From positions 38,696 through 102,695 of the forward strand of contig QANU01054459.1 in assembly GCA_003254905.1 (NCBI GenBank): a DNA stretch of 64,000 nt. Direction: 5' to 3'. Made by a program: the position numbers and the translations under genes. Positions within the stretch are counted from its first letter, which is position 1; each line of letters starts with the position of its first letter. Source of the DNA: Nissolia schottii (Eukaryota; Streptophyta; Magnoliopsida; Fabales; Fabaceae). Shown here in pieces: positions 60,779 through 64,000 of this stretch. The notes under the pieces are model-generated. The model was given only the letters and a program-made list of their open reading frames with translations. It was not told where the DNA came from and ran no database searches.

Positions 60779-61221
60779 ATCTCCCACTTGGGCTACATAT
60801 CGTTCTTTAAACAATTATATCACAAGTTCCTTAGGAGCGCATCTGAATGCTATTTATCTTTAGACTTTCTTTAACAATCTGGTCCATCTCATGTATCAAT
60901 GATGGAATTACTGCAACTTTTGTCACCAGAAATTGTGACTAAACCACAATGATCACCATATCAATACACTTAATGACATAGATCAAATGTGGATGAGTAG
61001 CATGGAAATTACATGCAATGTGATCTCAATCATGTACATTTCCAACTGGTCATTCTTTAATCTTTAGTGAGATCAATCCAAAGTCCTTAAATGCAATAGA
61101 ATCATTGCATATACAAAACATAAGCGAGTTCAGAATTGAATCATAAACCATCAACTTTATTATGCATAAATCAAATAAATGATATCCAAAAGAAAAATAG
61201 AACAAAATGACTCCCACTAAA

Positions 61222-63998
61222 CTAAGGTATCCTCACGAATAACACCCATGTGAGCAGTATGCTCATGAAAAACCTTAGGTCCTTAGGTGTTAAACCCTTA
61301 GTTAATGGATCAATTAGCATAAAATTAGTCCCTATAGCTATATGTTTTATGAAAATCTGTTTATTTTGAACTCTTTCTTTAACAACTAGGAACTTGATGT
61401 CGATAAATTTCGACTCCGTTGAACTCCTGTTGTTGTTGGAATAAAGAACTACCGAGTTATTGTCAAAATAAATCCTCAATGGTCGATCAATGCTATCAAT
61501 TACACGCAAACTAGTGACAAAATTTCGCAGTCATACCCCGTGGTTAGATGCCTCATAGCAAGCTATGAACTCCGCTACCATAGTTGAAGAAGCTATAAGT
61601 GTCTGTTTAGCATACTTCCATGAGACAGCTCCTCCTGCTAACATATAAATGTACCCTGATGTGGAGCGCCTACTATCTTGACATCCCGCCAAAACGGAGT
61701 CGAAGTACCCGATGATCTCTAAATTGTCCGATCTCCGATAAGTGAGCATGTAATCTTTTGTTCTCTTCAAATAACTCATCACTCATTTGGCCACTTTCCA
61801 GTGTTGTGTACTGGGATCGCTCAAAAATCTTCCCAAAACTCCCACTCCGAATGTTACGTCAGGACGAGTACAAACTTGAGCATACATCAGACTCCCTACC
61901 GCTGATGCATAGGGAATCTTCTGCATCTCTTTTCTTTCAAGATCATTATTGGGGCACTGTTTGAGACTAAACTTGTCTCCTTTAGTAACGGGTGTGTCTC
62001 CAGGTTTACTATCTTTCATGCTGAATCTATGTAAGACTTTATCGATATAGCTTTTTTGTGACAACTTAAGGATACCTTGAGAACGATCTCTTAGTATCTG
62101 AATACCTACTACAAAAGATACGTCCCCAAGATCTTTCATCTCAAAATATTTCGTTAGAAATCTCTTGGTTTCGTGCAATAAGCCTATATCGTTGCTAGTA
62201 AGCAGAATATCATCGACATATAATACCAGGAAGATATATTTACTCCCACTGAACTTGTGATATACACAATCATCAACGACATTTGCCTCAAAACCGCACG
62301 AGGTAATGACTTGATGGAACTTGTGATACCATTGACGGGAAGCTTGTTTGAGACCATAGATGGATTTCTTTAGCTTGCATACCATAGACTTTGGGTCACC
62401 TGACACAAATTTTTCTGGTTGTGCTATGTAAATTGTTTCATCAATGTTTCCATTTAGAAACACAGTCTTGGCATCCATCTGATGTAATTACAAATCAAAA
62501 TGAGCTACCAGTGCCATTATTGTCCTAAAAGAGTCTTTCGAGGATACTGGAGAGAAAGCCTCTTTGTAGTCAATGCCTTCCTTTTTAAGTAAGGCCTTTA
62601 GCAACAAGACGAGCTTTATATCTCTCGACATTGCCATTTGAGTCCCTCTTAGTCTTAAATATCCATTTACAACCAATGGGCTTCACACCTTCAGGAAATT
62701 CGACAAGATCCCAAACATCATTGTCTTTTATAGACTTCAACTCATCATTCATGACATCAATCCACTTATGAGAGTTTGAACTGCGCATAGCTTGACAGAA
62801 GTTGATTAGATCATCCTTTGTTAAACCAATGTCATCCTCATGTTCTTGGAGAAAGATAATGTAATCATTTGATATCGCACTTCTCATCTCTCTTGTGGAT
62901 CTCCTTAATGGCACTTCTTGAGGTGGTTGAGTTTGTTCTATAGGTGGTGCTTGATAAAGAACCTCATTAACGTTGTCTTATTCTAGAATAATGTTAGGAT
63001 TGTCTAACATTGGAGCTATTTCTTAAACAATGATTTGAACAATGACTTGATCACTGTTAATAACAGGTTCTTCTTCAAAGACAACATTCCTTATGTTTCC
63101 TTCCCTTTCAAACTCAACTTCCTCAAGGAATCTCGCATTTCCCGTTTCAAAAAAGGATCTTGATATGGGATTGTAAAACTTATACCCCCGAGAGTGTTTA
63201 GCATAACCAATAAAAGATCAATTAATCGTTCTTGAGTCCAGTTTTCTTTCATGTGGCCTATAAGGCCGTGCCTCAGCTGGACAGCCCCAAATGTGCAAGT
63301 GCCTTGTGCTAGGCTTTTTGCCAGTCCATAGCTCATAAGGGGTTTTGGTTATTGTCTTGCTTGGTACTCTATTAAGGATATAAACTGCAGTCTTTAAGGC
63401 TTCTCCCCAAAGTGACTCTGGCAATGAAGAATGACTAATCATACTTCTTACCATATCCTTAAGAGTTTGGTTTCGTTGTTCTGCAACACCATTCATGCTG
63501 GGTTTGACCGGCATGCTGTATTGCGGAACAATTCCACACTCATTGAGGAAAAGAGCAAAGGGTCCCAGACGTTGTTCTCCTGATCCGTCATATCTATCGT
63601 AGTATTCACCACACCGATTAGATTTGACAACCTTAATTTTCTTTCCAAGTTGAAGTTCTACTTCAGCCTTGAAAGACTTAAAACTGTCTAGGGATTCGGA
63701 CTTCTCATGAATTAAATATAGATAACCATATCTAGAGTAATAGTCTATGAACGTAATAAAGTATTCTTGTCCATTCCAAGAAGCGTAGGAAAGGGACCAT
63801 AAATGTCCATATATATTAGTTCTAAGACATCCTTAGCTCTTTCGGCACCTAATTTCCTTATGTTCGTTTGTTTTCTCTTGATACATTCAACACAGACTTA
63901 AAAGTCAGAAAGATCTAAGGGTTCAAGAATTTCATCTGACACAAGCCTCCGAATTCTCTGTTTAGAGATGTGACCTAAACGCTTGTGCCATAAAGTGG
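61222..63998 (-). pseudogene. Defective copia polyprotein (pre-integrase, integrase, RT, RNase H)
   Basis: Reading from 63998 leftward: a GAG-pre-integrase zinc motif region (LWHKRLGHIS, about 63970); the integrase core tail with '[20 protein letters not shown]' and '[18 protein letters not shown]' (63514-63218); the RT start 'IGCKWIFKTKRDSNGNVERY' with ARLVAKG (62914-62585); and the RT core (62478-61783) with KLKKSIYGLKQASRQWY and the catalytic YVDD box. RNase H follows with 'RRSTSGYIYMLAGGAVSW' (61782-61531) and the C-terminal part (61509-61222). At least three frame breaks occur: near 62580, at 62478-62490, and a stop between the RT and RNase H segments at 61783. It cannot make one intact polyprotein. 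Confidence 0.9.
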
Positions 63999-64000
63999 CT

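Larger units (their letters stand above)
60331..64000 (-). mobile_element. Ty1/copia retrotransposon, 3' part, extends past the window
   Basis: On the minus strand, entering from the window edge, the order is GAG-pre-integrase, integrase, reverse transcriptase, RNase H, 3' untranslated region, polypurine tract (60779-60792) and 3' LTR (60778 down to 60331). This is copia order, with integrase before reverse transcriptase. Stops and frameshifts show it is defective. The gag end and the other LTR lie beyond 64000. The five host bases beside the LTR are tagcc (60326-60330); the duplicate cannot be checked here. Confidence 0.92.

Overview
This window is nuclear DNA from a flowering plant, a dicot and most probably a legume. 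The evidence is an AT-rich background, split genes with short GT-AG introns, dense nested transposons of plant families, and assembly gaps (a 510-base N run at 23778-24287 and single Ns at 3909, 55787 and 58583). The species itself cannot be proved by reading alone.

Four loci look like genuine host genes. (1) 9405-13254, plus strand: a seven-exon gene for a 281-residue Mpv17/PMP22-family membrane protein with a plastid-type leader. (2) 34655-35362, minus strand: a single-exon gene for a 235-residue VQ-motif protein, with a short uORF in its leader. (3) 56516-56707, plus strand: a compact 63-residue small-protein gene with a TATA box and a strong start context. I do not recognise its family. 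(4) 57282-58185, plus strand: the first three exons of a cytosolic bifunctional methylenetetrahydrofolate dehydrogenase/cyclohydrolase (FolD). Only the N-terminal catalytic half lies here; the NAD(P)-binding half is not visible before the window ends.

The rest is mostly mobile DNA. Left part: a degenerate LTR-like block (about 900-2330), a ~3-kb solo LTR (4878-7904) carrying a 36-bp tandem repeat and a nested smaller LTR, and a Mutator-like element with ~165-bp inverted ends around GC-rich, possibly captured, gene sequence (7959-9149). That element ends only ~255 bp before the Mpv17-like start codon. Middle part: a LINE remnant (16345-17085), a 29-bp minisatellite (17490-18315), a second Mutator-like element (18909-20118), hAT-type elements (22268-22974, 37895-38757, fragment 31531-31653), two inverted copies of a small MITE (25940-26165 and 27970-28195), and a LTR-like block (36230-39110). 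Abutting that block is the 3' part of a Ty3/gypsy element that looks like the Tat lineage (39112-44893): integrase, 68-bp tandem repeats, an antisense transposase_28-like ORF and a 3' LTR.

Right part: a Stowaway MITE with a second element nested in it (50403-51106), a CACTA element built of repeated subterminal motifs and holding two related long hairpins (52102-55787), a short Mutator-like MITE with a perfect 9-bp target duplication (56006-56303), and the 3' part of a minus-strand Ty1/copia element (60331 to the window end). The copia element is inserted downstream of the last visible FolD exon, so it sits either in a FolD intron or next to a truncated gene.

The host genes do not form an operon-like or pathway group. 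The layout is a gene-poor, repeat-rich chromosomal region in which transposons lie close to the promoters of at least two genes. I found no tRNA, rRNA or CRISPR array.
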